A stretch of DNA of 64,000 bases from Archegozetes longisetosus. Lineage: Eukaryota > Arthropoda > Arachnida > Sarcoptiformes > Trhypochthoniidae. This document shows positions 1 to 10,351 of the stretch, piece by piece. The DNA lies in NCBI GenBank assembly GCA_018873245.2, contig JAEMBT020000003.1, positions 4,979,843 through 5,043,842 of the forward strand. The letters are read 5' to 3'. The notes under the pieces were generated by a model, which did not search any database, was not told the origin of the DNA, and saw nothing but the letters and a program-made list of their open reading frames with translations. Made by a program: the position numbers and the translations under genes. The stretch's first letter is position 1. Every line of letters starts with the position of its first letter.

Positions 1-541
1 GAGTTTCAACTATTTACAGATTAAATACTGTTTGATGTATTAGTTTGCAATTATTGAGTGAACATTTTTTCTATTCAATTCAGTGTGTAATAAATAAGAG
101 ATCTACTTGTTGAATAATTCGTTAAATATCGTATATTTAAACGATATAAAGACTTATAGTATTTATAAATATCGCCGACTCTGATATAAAATGATGAATG
201 ATTTCAGTTAACAGTTATTCGGTTAGTTTTACGATGAGTCAAATGCTGAATAGTTTAACAATTAATTTTCACATAGTCTTCTACTTTTTAGTACATTTGA
301 ATTTATTTGTCTTTTTCTATTATTTTTATCGAACAATTTTTGCACTAAAAGTAAAAAATGGTTGAACAAATTATTGTCCAGACTATACAATATGCCATAA
401 TGCTTAGAATTTTCTGTTTTAGGAACATGTTCAAGAATCTCATAGATATCCGAAAGTTTTTCGAAAGAACATTTATTCAAAATTTTTTAAAAATCATTTT
501 GTGTATGGTTAATATTTAATGTGTAAATAGTTGAAACTCTG
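1..541. mobile_element. Partial DNA transposon with terminal inverted repeats, hAT-like
   Basis: The first bases of the window and bases 511-539 form an inverted repeat: 1-18 is a perfect reverse complement of 522-539, and the match extends to about 29 bp with two mismatches. With base 541 included, the right end reads CAGAGTTTCAAC in reverse complement, a start like those of hAT elements (CAG-G type). The left end would then lie two bases before the window. A 72-codon open frame on the minus strand (262-480) has no domain I recognise. The element is about 540 bp, too short to be autonomous. The superfamily is inferred; the inverted repeat is seen directly. Confidence 0.55.
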
Positions 542-2067
542 ATTCAGTTTTTCAAAACTTTCTCACACATTCTTTCGTTCTGTGAAAGGCCTATATGACT
601 AAATATTAAACATTAGTGTTCAGTCTAGTCCTATCTTTTGATTTTTATGTCCCCTTTTGGTTTCAAAAGTCAGGCAAGAAGTACATTTCGACTTCTATGC
701 TTGATTTATGAAACAGTTTTAATTTTGCTTACCTGTTAGTAGATACTTAGATTTTAAAATAGACAAGATTTAAGATAGGCAAACTATCCTTACCTGCGAT
801 TTTAATATCAAATCTTTTAATTTGATTTTATACAAAAGAAGCATCTTTATTGTAACTTACAAAATAATAAAACAATATTAAAATATGTGATAGAAGATTT
901 ATTACTTTTGGGATAAAAATTGGACTTATTGGAAATATAATTTATAGAAATATGATGATGTATCATTTGAATTATTTTTTATCGACTAAGATTTTTTAAA
1001 TCTACGGGTGAATCGGGGCTAATGGGTCTAAAGGGGTTCCAGACCTCCCACTCTCAAGTGTGATATATCATTGGATTCAGTTGGTCACTCTATATAAAAT
1101 AATGTCAATCATTAGTGAAATTTTTATAAACATTTAAATTGGAATTCCCAGGAAAATTCTTACTGTTATTTGGGTTCTTAGTTATTTTTAAATTATTTCT
1201 TTTGATTGTTAAAGAGAATTGACTGACATTTGTCAGATCTACAAGTTATTTCTGTTAAATAACATTGTTTCCGAAAATTCAAACCATGATACTTGAAATG
1301 ATACAAATTCATAAGTCCTGTCAAATCGGTAGTTTCTTTAGATATATTTTATATAAATAACTACCTTCAAATCAATAGAATAAGTTAGTGTAAATTTCTT
1401 TTTCCAAGAAAACCCTTTAATATTATTTGTTTTACAATATTCACATGAGAAGGTTAGGTAAATTATAATCAACCGAATATTCACAAGAGCTCCTATAATG
1501 TAGATTACTCTATTTCCGTATTTATTGGTATTAAAAATTTGTTCCGAAGCTTAGTTGTTTTTATATTTTACAATTTAATTGAAGAATCAGTGAGTTTTTG
1601 AAGCGGATTTCTTATACTATTTCTGATAAAATTCAAAGAATAGTAAGAAAGAACGATGGTATTACCCTAATTATAGGAAATACAACAATCTGGCAAGTTT
1701 GTTTGAAGTAAACAATTGTAACCAAATCGCGATTGCGATGCATTGCAATAATTGAATTTTTGTTGTACAATTTTTCCATCACAGATATTTCTACCATTTA
1801 GGTCCTAATGTGGCCAAAGTGTAATGCGAATACATGATCATATGAATGAAACAATTGATTATCGTTACAATTGAAATGGTAGACGTTAGAAGAATAAAGT
1901 AATTTTTATATTTAAAAACTTAAGACTTATCAAATTCTGAAAGAAGTTGTTTCCACAGACTCATTAGGTTATCAATAAAAAAGTAATGAAATGATTCAAA
2001 CTAGTTATTTGTTCCGACGTGATATACTGAGTATCGTTTGTCATAGCAAGCAATACTTCTGAATATA
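542..2067. other. Gene-free AT-rich stretch
   Basis: I see no exon-like frame, RNA gene or clear repeat here. Confidence 0.5.
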
Positions 2068-2765
2068 CAGGATAAGAAAATTGATTTTCCCGTAGCGTAG
2101 AACAAAAACTTATAGTTAGAGCAAAATTGGTTGGATATTCTGATTCTTCATTAAAAAAATACATAAAAGGAGTTTATTTTAAAAGTCAGTATAAGAACCT
2201 TGAGCTTGAATTACAGCAGTTAATCTTTCAGGATAAGTTAACTATAAATATTCAAATAAATCAGTATTATTTTCAAGTGAAATTAAGACTTCTCTCAAAT
2301 GATTGAGTAGAACATCATAAGAAAAACGATTCAGTCTATCTTCTCGCAACATTATTTTTTCAATCTCATCTTTAATTAATGATCCAATATGTTCTGTAGT
2401 GTTGGGATTAGGACTGTTATCTGGCCAGAAATCATTTCCACAAAAATTAATTCCGCTTTCATTAAGTAGTTAATGAAAAAGTTGATGTTTAAAATTAAAA
2501 GTTGACAATTAATCCAGTCATTAATTGTCTACTTTTTTCAAACGATATCAATGAAAATAGTATGAAAAAAATTTGGAAAAGATTGTATAAAAATTTGTTG
2601 GTTTACTAACAGAATATCGTTCGTTAACAACGTAACACGTTTATTAGGTTTTTAAATATAAACTTTTTCAATGTGTTTTTAACGTAAAATCAGAATATTC
2701 AACTGATTTTACTCTAACTATAATAGTTTTTGCTTTAGACTACGAGAAAATCATTTTTTACCCTG
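2068..2765 (-). mobile_element. Degenerate Tc1/IS630-type transposon with ~85-bp terminal inverted repeats
   Basis: Both ends start CAGGRTAA and are flanked by TA (2066-2067 and 2766-2767), the target duplication of Tc1/mariner elements. The left arm (about 2068-2152) and the right arm (about 2680-2765) are inverted copies that can be aligned over roughly 85 bp with scattered mismatches and a few small gaps. Inside, on the minus strand, lies the C-terminal end of a transposase. At 698 bp the element is too short to be autonomous and is inactive. Confidence 0.8.
2179..2463 (-). pseudogene. Tc1/mariner-family transposase fragment (C-terminal)
   Basis: Read from 2463 down to a stop at 2179-2181, this frame contains FWPDNSPNPNTTEHIG, the degenerate form of the WP-NSPDLNP-EN block that carries the last acidic catalytic residue of DDE transposases of this family. 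It continues into a plausible C-terminus ending in QAQGSYTDF. A TAG stop at 2242-2244 interrupts it. The first two catalytic aspartates and the DNA-binding domain are absent. It lies between the arms of the surrounding element, so it is a dead remnant. Confidence 0.75.
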
Positions 2766-5700
2766 TATATAAAAGTTGAACAAATAATTGGTATCTTTTA
2801 TCAATTTCTTAAAGAGCTTTGGACTATTCATAATCAAAAAATTGAGAATCGATTTATTTCTGATGATAATTAAACCTTGTAAAAAAGCTTTGGAGTAAAA
2901 TTTCTGAAATTATTTTGAACAAATTTTCTCTAGACTAGAAAAACTTCAATTATTCAGAAATTATCATTAGATGGATTGATGAAAAGCCAACCTGCGGACG
3001 GAAGAGATACTTGATGCTAAACATGAAGGAATGAAATCTGAGAGGTTTTCTGAGAGCTATGAAAAAAATGTCGACTAAATCAACGATTTTTAATAAACAA
3101 TAATAATAAGCGATTTCAATGAATTCCATCGCCTTATCTTATCTATTCCCTTTGGATTCTCAAAGCTTCACATTTCGAGACCAAAACAACTAATTTTCAG
3201 CACTTTGACAAAGAAATAGGTGTTAATTAATATCTATAAAGTGAAAATCGTAAATTCTATAATCAAACTAAATATAACATTCGTTTTGAATAGCCAGTAT
3301 TGAAATTATTGTGATTTTTACCACTAAAACGTTATAAGTAATGCTATTCATAAATGAACATCAGAGCTTCTCGAGTCTGAACCTGAGCATCAGGTTTAAA
3401 CTATTAATTCACTGAGATTCAAAACATTTAGTTGAATATTCATGTTATATGTAATATCTAAACGACTCTCTGTTAATACATTGCCTATTACAAGAAAAAT
3501 ATGCAAAGAAGTGCGCAATACTGTAATTAGAGGATATCGTTTACAATACTTAAAATATACAAAATAAGGTATATATTCAAAAGTTTAGAGGTTCGGTTTC
3601 AGGTTCGTCCACAAACCTCTGGAATCCGAACCTGTTCAGCACTAGTTATAAGTAATCATTTCTTTCTTCGAATGGAAAGCGTTTCGATTTTTCATAATTG
3701 TTGGTATTATTAAAATAACCAAAAGAACGTAAATACCCAATAATACTGTATGCATGTTGTCGCTAGAGATTGATTCACTAAAAAGTATTCTTGAGTTCTT
3801 GGGTCAAGAGTTTCGTCTCAGTATTGATGCAATAAATAGAAAACTGACGAATTTGGACTTAATAAATTTTGTAGCTCATTCATTAATATTCTATCAAAAG
3901 TTTTAATCATTTCGAATTAGTCAAAATAAAACTTCAGAAAGTTTTAAGAATTAATCGAATTTTCGAGCTCTTATTAAAATCTGGTAAGCTGCTTTGCAAA
4001 ACAGAAATTAATATAATATTCTTATATTTATGAGAATATAAGTTGATGAAAATAAGCACATGAGAAAAATTTTAACGAAATAAAATATGAATATATGCAC
4101 CCTAATTTCTATGAATAAAATTTGAACAACTCGAGCAATGATATTTAAAGAAGTTTGCGCGCTCCCTATTGGTCCTGGAATAACTTTTACCCGAAATTTA
4201 ATTGTATATTCTTAAAGTAGACATTATAAAAGAAAAATTGTCTGCTGGGTTCAACAAAATCCATCGAGTAGTTTTTGTGCTAGAGGGAGTTAAAGTTTTG
4301 TATATGATACTCAATATGAATATTGAACTTACCTTACAATATTACACTTCTTTATGTTTATATAGCGACTGTTCCTCGGTATCTTGAACATGGCCTTCAC
4401 CTGTCCGAGATCCCAATCCCGCACACTTCCTCAATGATGTGTGTGCGGAAATGAAGTAGGGACAAGAGCACTGATCAGCTTTGACTTGCACTAATACTAC
4501 TAACACTACTAACCTAATCTAACCTAACATAACACAAACAATAGTACGATTGGGTATACAATTTGAATATAAAATTCTTATTCGTTCGCCATCTCCATAA
4601 CAATATAATAGTTCAGAGCAAAATTGATCGTGGTTCTTTTTTATACAATTTGGATACATATTAAATCATTTTCACTTGAAATATGATCTAGGTAAGATTA
4701 ATGGTTTTGTGTGCGTGAGCCAAATAGTACAAAACCCGTTTCAATTAGCTAAAGCCACATACTAGTTAGAATAAAGCCTGAAATTCGATGAGCAAACCCA
4801 AATTAACCCTTCGCCACAACTGTGGGATAAAATACTCCCAAGTTTTACTTTTAAAATCTCGCCAAAATCAACAAAACATCGCGATTTCTTGAGAATCTAA
4901 GTATTTCTCAATTAAATATCTGACTTTGAAGGACAAAAGCCTGATTAATTTATACTTAAAACTTTGTTTTAAAAAGTTTTTCTTGCAACATGTCTTTCTG
5001 AGGATAGAAATTTGCCCTAACATCGCAATTCTGTGTGTTTACTTTGTAGTAGATTAATTAATTAATCAGTAAATTAAAACTTCGAAAACAAGGACTAACT
5101 TGATCTGAGAAGCATCAGGATTAACCTAGAACAGATGAAAAGTATGGAAAACGTGGGTAACATTTACCCCACAGTTAACTTTGCGTTTTCGGAGGTTGTG
5201 ACGGACAGTTAATCAACGAAATAGGGTTCAAATAGTAATTCCTCGCCTAGATCTACCATTCAGATGCAGTTTCTTGCCAGTGGTGCCTAACAAAGGCCAT
5301 GATTGGCCAATTATATATATATTATTCTTTGGGAGTGACCAAAATGGTCACAGATTTATACGGAGAGAAAATAATGCAATATATTTGGAAGAAATTACTT
5401 TAAAAGTGTATTTTCTACATAACGAATAAGTTTGGTAGTATTCAAATTAGAGAAAAATAATTTATAGCTATTGTGAAATTTGGGCTCGGTAAAACGGAAC
5501 TCGATCTGGCCACTGAACGTTCATCACTTCTAGTTATTACGATGAATTATGAACAAACACAATAGAATAATACGAATACAAGAAAGAGATTCGGATTCAA
5601 TCGATAATTTCTTGGATGAAATCGCAACGAATATCTAATTTGAAATTTCCTACATTTTTAATATATTCGTTATAGGAATTAAATCTCGGACATATAAACC

Positions 5701-6402
5701 CTAAACCTTTGCGGTTGGATTTTTAAAAGTTTTCTTCAAAAAATCGTACGTTAGAAATTTTAGGTTTTAGTCTAAGTGACTTTAACCAGTTGAAACGGGG
5801 CTTTGTACTAATGAGCTCACGCTTACCAAACAATTTAACGGATCTGACTCAAAACAGTTAGGGTGGCCTTAACCATTTAAACTGCACTGTGTTATCGCAT
5901 TCTCAACCAATCATCTTTAAAATCATTGCTTTCCTTATTGTCTTCTAGGTTGTGATCTATATATAACTTTTAGATATTCGATTAACAGGTAATATTGCAT
6001 TAATTAATGGACACAACTTACATTTATATTCTTATTTAACTTACATTACACTACATTTATATACTCTAGTAGTTCTTATGAATGGATAAAAATTTTAGTT
6101 GGAATATAACAAAATTTTATTCATACTTAAAGTTATCTTGCAAATTTACCAATTTAGTACAGACGAAAACCAACAAATTTTGCAATTTTTTACACGTTCT
6201 TTACTTGTTTAAGCCATAAAATTATGACAAAGCTCTCTAGAAAATACGTTACAAGATTGAATGATTTCTCTTGGAAATAATAAGCATCGAGTTCTCAATA
6301 GATGTAAGAGTTCTGTGAACACACTTTAAGACTTGGGCTTGTAACCTATAAAGCAAGTTGTGATCATTAAAATGCTACTTTTACTTGATCTCGAATTGCA
6401 TA
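2766..6402. other. Gene-free AT-rich stretch
   Basis: No convincing exon is seen. It contains a possible short piggyBac-type element (listed separately), an imperfect hairpin around 4400-4466 built on CCGCACAC/GTGTGCGG, and short repeated AACCTGA-type motifs near 3370-3630. Confidence 0.5.
4803..5178. mobile_element. Possible short TTAA-flanked (piggyBac-type) element
   Basis: TTAA at 4803-4806 is followed directly by CCCTTCGCC, resembling piggyBac-type ends. AACTGTGGG at 4818 recurs inverted at 5167-5176, next to a TTAA at 5175-5178; the paired arms match at about 18 of 25 positions. There is no transposase frame. The two ends are not symmetrical relative to the TTAA sites, so this is tentative. 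Confidence 0.3.
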
Positions 6403-6934
6403 TCAATGATTCTGTATGAGTGGATTTGTATAGGATCCATGAAAAGTACTTTCCAACATATGGAGTTCTAATGAACCCAGTACAGTTGCTATATTATAGC
6501 CATAATGAGGTGCAGGTGATAGCATAGGCAGAGCTGCGTCCTTAAAGTATTGTTCTGATAATTCACACTTAAGCACATCACGAGACGGACTACACGAATG
6601 ATACCTCTGGTCAAAATGATGGCCTTCAGGGCATTTCACTGTAAATATGTGATCCATCTCACAAATGTGGAAAGTTTTGCAGTCGCTCGAAATATCTGCA
6701 TAATATCCGTCTAATCTTCCATAACAAGAAAAAGTGCTGGCCAACAAAGTGGAATGATTGCTGGCCCTGACGCCAAGTATACCCAATGCACTCAAATCAA
6801 TTAAAAGGTTTCCAGAAAGAAATGGTATTCCTAACAAACAAAAAAATGGTATCAATTGTGAACAGATTCCATGTCAAACTGAGTCAATACAGACCCAAAC
6901 TCATAAAAGTAGATATGAATAACAAATGATACAT
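6403..6934 (-). CDS. Secreted single-domain chitin-binding protein (peritrophin-A/CBM14, CPAP1-like)
   Basis: Predicted 155-residue secreted protein from two exons: 6934-6895 and 6830-6403, with a 64-nt intron (GT at 6894, AG at 6831). Exon 1 supplies the start of a signal peptide, MYHLLFISTFMSLG. Six cysteines at about residues 49, 64, 70, 80, 93 and 102, with the GYYAD and CKTFHIC segments, match the type-2 chitin-binding domain. One such domain near a short N-terminus is the layout of CPAP1 cuticle proteins, which bind chitin in cuticle; a peritrophic-matrix role is the alternative. The last ~50 residues have no recognised domain. A TATA box lies about 100 bp upstream of the ATG. The divergent neighbour is another secreted-protein gene. 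The domain call is firm; the tissue role is inferred. Confidence 0.85.
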
Positions 6935-7036
6935 TTTATAATTATTTTATTTTGCACAAAATTATTCAAAATGTAGTTTGTCCTTTGCAATACTGACTGC
7001 CATTTAGAAATTCTTGAACTTGACATTAAGAAACTT

Positions 7037-7044
7037 CTTTTATA
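7037..7044 (-). promoter_or_regulatory. TATA box of the chitin-binding protein gene
   Basis: TATAAAAG on the minus strand, about 100 bp upstream of the ATG at 6934, predicting a transcription start near 7010 and a 5' leader of about 75 nt. Confidence 0.6.
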
Positions 7045-7838
7045 CTCCAGAAAATCTTATTTACTCAATTATATTGATAATAAAAAAGAAAGCATGTCAA
7101 TGACTTTCAATGTTAAAATCAGGTCAATCTGGGCTTTTGATTGAAAGAAAGTTCAAACTTATTTTCGAGATATTGAAAGGGAAATACATAACCAATTGTG
7201 TTTTTTTTTGGATTTTATGCACAGTGCTGCAAAGTTTTTCGAGTATGATTGCGTCTTACAAAACACTTTTGAGCCATCAGATTGATTATAAAACTTTTCT
7301 CAGATCATTTCTACATTAAATCAACAATTTTCATTCCTTACTGTTCTTTACTATTGTTATCTCCCATTACTCTTCCCTACTATCGCATCCAATAGAATGG
7401 ATCAATCTATCAACTGTATTATTCTTATCAAAGGCTTTAAATCTTATTTAGTCAATATTAACAGCTTTAGTTTTACTATTATTCAACTCATCCAATTGAA
7501 TAAATGCTAAATTCAGATAATAAAGTTTGTGAAAATTGATGCTAAAAATTCAGTAGAATTACTGATGGTATTAAGTTTTCATTGAATTTCCGATCTCATC
7601 TTTCAAAATCACTTCAAATAATAATATAATATCTAATTGTTTTGGCTCGTTCCAACCCTCAGATATCAAAGCCATATGGATATCTCGCGTTAATGAGTTA
7701 TGTTTACAGTTGAAAGTCAGTTGACCTAAAAACTGACCAAAACTAAATAGAATCGATGGGATGAGTTCTCGTTAATCTATTAATAGATTTAGGTCAAAGT
7801 AATTAAAGTTGGTCATCTTTGATCAACTAGGCCAAACA

Positions 7839-7847
7839 TATATAAAA
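7839..7847 (+). promoter_or_regulatory. TATA box and initiator of the Gln/Ser/Pro-rich protein gene
   Basis: TATATAAAA lies about 75 bp before the ATG. TCAGT-type initiator motifs sit at the expected ~25-35 bp downstream (around 7863-7878). Confidence 0.65.
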
Positions 7848-7917
7848 TGAAAACTTTTACTTTCAGTTCAGTTCAGTCTGTTTTATTCAGCCTAAAGTGA
7901 AGATCGAAAACAAAATA

Positions 7918-9120
7918 ATGCTTAAGTTACTCATTGGTAAGTATATCGTAATGCGTTTGGAGTAGCAAATAATAAGCTTAAAATATTCGGTTCCAGTTTT
8001 ATTGGTTTCGACAGCCATCAGAGCTGATCACGCATCCTCTTCATTAATTAATCAACAAATCTCATTCAATCCTTCAGTCCGTGGACAATTAAATCCGCCA
8101 AATGCAGTCGTATTTCCTGAAAGCAGATTCAACCAGCAATCGCTGTCTTCACCATTATCTCATGGCTCGCAGATGAGATCTCAAATTCCCACTTCACCAG
8201 TTCAACCTCTTTTGCCATCAGTCCAGAGCTTAGGATCGGTTCAGGTCTCGCAACCCACGTCACTATCATTTGAAAACCAAAGAACGTCTCAAGTCATGCA
8301 GCCCGTGTCACAATCATTCCAATCACAACCGATTATGACATCGTCTCAATTTTCGCAGCCATTATCACAAGACTTGAGATTTTCACAAGTTTTGTCTCAA
8401 CAGTTGCCACAATCAGTCCAAGACTTGAGAACAACTCAAGTTTCACAACCGACTTCACAATTGCTTCAAACATCAAATCCTGTTTTGCAATCATCACAAC
8501 AAATAGTTCCTCAATCAATCCCGCAACTAACACGATCAGTACCACAAACTGTCTCACTCTCTCAATCAATTCCTCAATCACTACTTTCAATTTCACGAAC
8601 TGTCCCAATCCCTCAATCGATCCCTCAATCACTACTCTCAGTTCCACGAACTGTTCCACTTCCCCAATCGATTCCTCAATCATTACTTTCAGTGTCACGA
8701 TCAGTGTCACAATCCGTTTCGTTGCCTCAATCAGTTCTACAATCTATCCCACAATCACTACTCTCAGTCCCAAGATCTGCACCGCTCTTATCGCCAGCTC
8801 AGAAAGCATTACAGCTTTCGCGATCAATGCCACAAATAGCACTTCCCCAACAATCCGAAGCAGCAGCATACCAAACCTCTCAATCACTTCCAACTAATGG
8901 CCAATTGAGAGACATTTCAGCTTTTCAGACACCAGTCAAATCCCTAAATTTTGCGCCAACTCTACCTCAACCACAACCTTTACCAGTTGTCAATACGCCT
9001 GAAGTAAGAACACCAGTTGTTTCTCAACCGATAAGTTCGCCAGTAGTTCAAACTCCAGCTGTTATGACACGCATCAATACTCCAGTCTTGCGCTCACAAA
9101 CCATGCCTTATTCAGGTTAA
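7918..9120 (+). CDS. Secreted Gln/Ser/Pro-rich repetitive protein, unrecognised
   Basis: Two exons, 7918-7936 and 7997-9120, joined over a 60-nt intron (GTAAGT...CAG), give 380 residues. The splice creates a signal peptide, MLKLLIVLLVSTAIRA, likely cut before DH. The rest is low complexity, very rich in Gln, Ser, Pro, Leu and Val, with no Cys or Trp. The centre (coding DNA about 8550-8790) holds about four copies of a ~17-residue unit, SIPQSLLSVPRTVPLPQ, with one copy extended by SVSQSVSL. The C-terminus has TPVV/TPEV-type motifs seen in cuticle proteins. I recognise no family. A structural role in cuticle, silk, gland secretion or eggshell is inference from composition and from the divergent chitin-binding neighbour. 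Poly(A) signal at 9214. Confidence 0.8.
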
Positions 9121-9213
9121 AGAAAAATGTCACTCATTTCAATAACATTGCGATTTAATTAGTTTAACTTTTGTTTACACAAAGTAAACAATAATTTCAT
9201 TTCAATTCAATCA

Positions 9214-9219
9214 AATAAA
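9214..9219 (+). terminator. Poly(A) signal of the Gln/Ser/Pro-rich protein gene
   Basis: AATAAA 94 bp after the stop codon. It faces the HYPK signal 35 bp away on the other strand. Confidence 0.6.
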
Positions 9220-9248
9220 GCATTGATTTTACAACTTTATAAATGACT

Positions 9249-9254
9249 TTTATT
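9249..9254 (-). terminator. Poly(A) signal of HYPK
   Basis: AATAAA on the minus strand, about 65 bp after the HYPK stop codon at 9319. Confidence 0.55.
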
Positions 9255-9318
9255 TTTTAATATGAAATTGAAATATGAAAACGAATAAAAAATGATAGAC
9301 TAGTATAAAAATAATGAG

Positions 9319-9953
9319 TTAGTCAGTCAAAGCAATTAAAGCCTCGACAACACTTCCGTGGCATTCACGAAGTTTGAGTTCGGCCGTCGATCGAGGAATT
9401 TCCATCTCTTTCATCTGTTAATGCATTATTCAAATTAGTTTATATGAAATACCAATTTTCAGTTTAGAAAATCTCATTTAATATTTACAATTAGTTCGAC
9501 GTCTTCTTTTTTGATCACCACTTTAGCTAACTCCTTCTGTCGCGCCACTCTTTCGGCCGTTTCTTTTGATCGTTTGTCACCGATTAATGACATCGCCTTT
9601 CAAATAATTAAAAGAATAAATTAATAAGATTTCGGTAAAATCATCATCTCACGATATAACGAACGAAAGGTTTCAAAGATATTAATCGACTTATATTCAA
9701 CTTTAAAGATATGGGACAATAGATAACTTTGTAAGTCAAGACAATTTAACATGAATTCAATGTAGGAATCAACACCTACTCCTGCAATGTCTTGTGAAGA
9801 TATTTCTCGTTCTTCTTCATAGTCGGTCACTTTTTCGAGATCTGCTGCTCCACTATCATGTTTGGCCACTTTCTTCTGAGGCTTTGACACATTTTCAGAC
9901 TGCTCGCTCTCTTCAATGCCATTCACTTTATTTGTCTCTAAGTCTTCAGCCAT
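9319..9953 (-). CDS. HYPK: HYPK (huntingtin-interacting protein K), NatA/ribosome-associated chaperone
   Basis: Three exons, 9953-9780, 9596-9489 and 9414-9319, encode 125 residues, close to the usual length of about 129. KHSDGAADLE-type family signature appears here as KHDSGAADLEKVTDY, followed by SQDIAGAMSLIGDKR across the first splice junction. The C-terminal UBA-like helical domain contains VELIMKEMEIPRS and ends VVEALIALTD. In known species HYPK binds the NAA10/NAA15 N-terminal acetyltransferase at the ribosome and limits aggregation of nascent proteins. Donors are GTAGGT and GTAAAT; both junctions are phase 0. The start codon lies 398 bp from that of eIF4B on the other strand, so the two probably share a divergent promoter. 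Confidence 0.93.
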
Positions 9954-10351
9954 TTTTATCAGATTTGGATTAAGTTCAAAATTGTTAAATAAAATGTAGA
10001 AAATGCCTGTAAATATTAATAATAATAGTGGTTTGAAAACTCAGTTATCATTCAACTAAAATACATGTGTTTTTCTCACAAATCTTACGTAATTAATAGG
10101 ACGTAATAATAGTAAACGTGTTCACCATTTGGTGAAACTTTGCTCAAAAGAAATGTATTTTTATTAATTATTGTTCATAAATAAGTGTCAAATGTATTTA
10201 TAGAAATTGAAAACTTTCTGTTTTACTCTATTAGCTAGCAATTATCGGCAATATTGGGAATTAAAAGATATTGAAGTGGGTTGACGTCATTTATGATTAG
10301 TTATCAGTGAAAGGTTAGTGCAAGCAATTGAGTCAAATTGAGCCTCATTTG
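9954..10351. promoter_or_regulatory. Divergent promoter of HYPK and eIF4B
   Basis: 398 bp separate the two start codons and must hold both promoters and leaders. No TATA box is evident, as is common for housekeeping pairs. Confidence 0.5.

Larger units (their letters stand above)
6935..7917. promoter_or_regulatory. Divergent promoter region between two secreted-protein genes
   Basis: About 980 bp between oppositely oriented start codons, with a TATA box near each end. An open frame at 7110-7319 (+) lies between the two TATA boxes and looks like chance. Confidence 0.5.

Noticed and set aside
1964..2164. 66-codon minus-strand frame
   Set aside because: It runs across the left terminal repeat of the Tc1-type element, so it is a by-product of that sequence.
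4508..4532. Telomere-like CCTAA motifs (arthropod TTAGG)
   Set aside because: Only a few imperfect copies, too few for an interstitial telomeric block.
7110..7319. 69-codon plus-strand frame between the two TATA boxes
   Set aside because: It starts close to the minus-strand TATA box and has no domain or homology that I can name.
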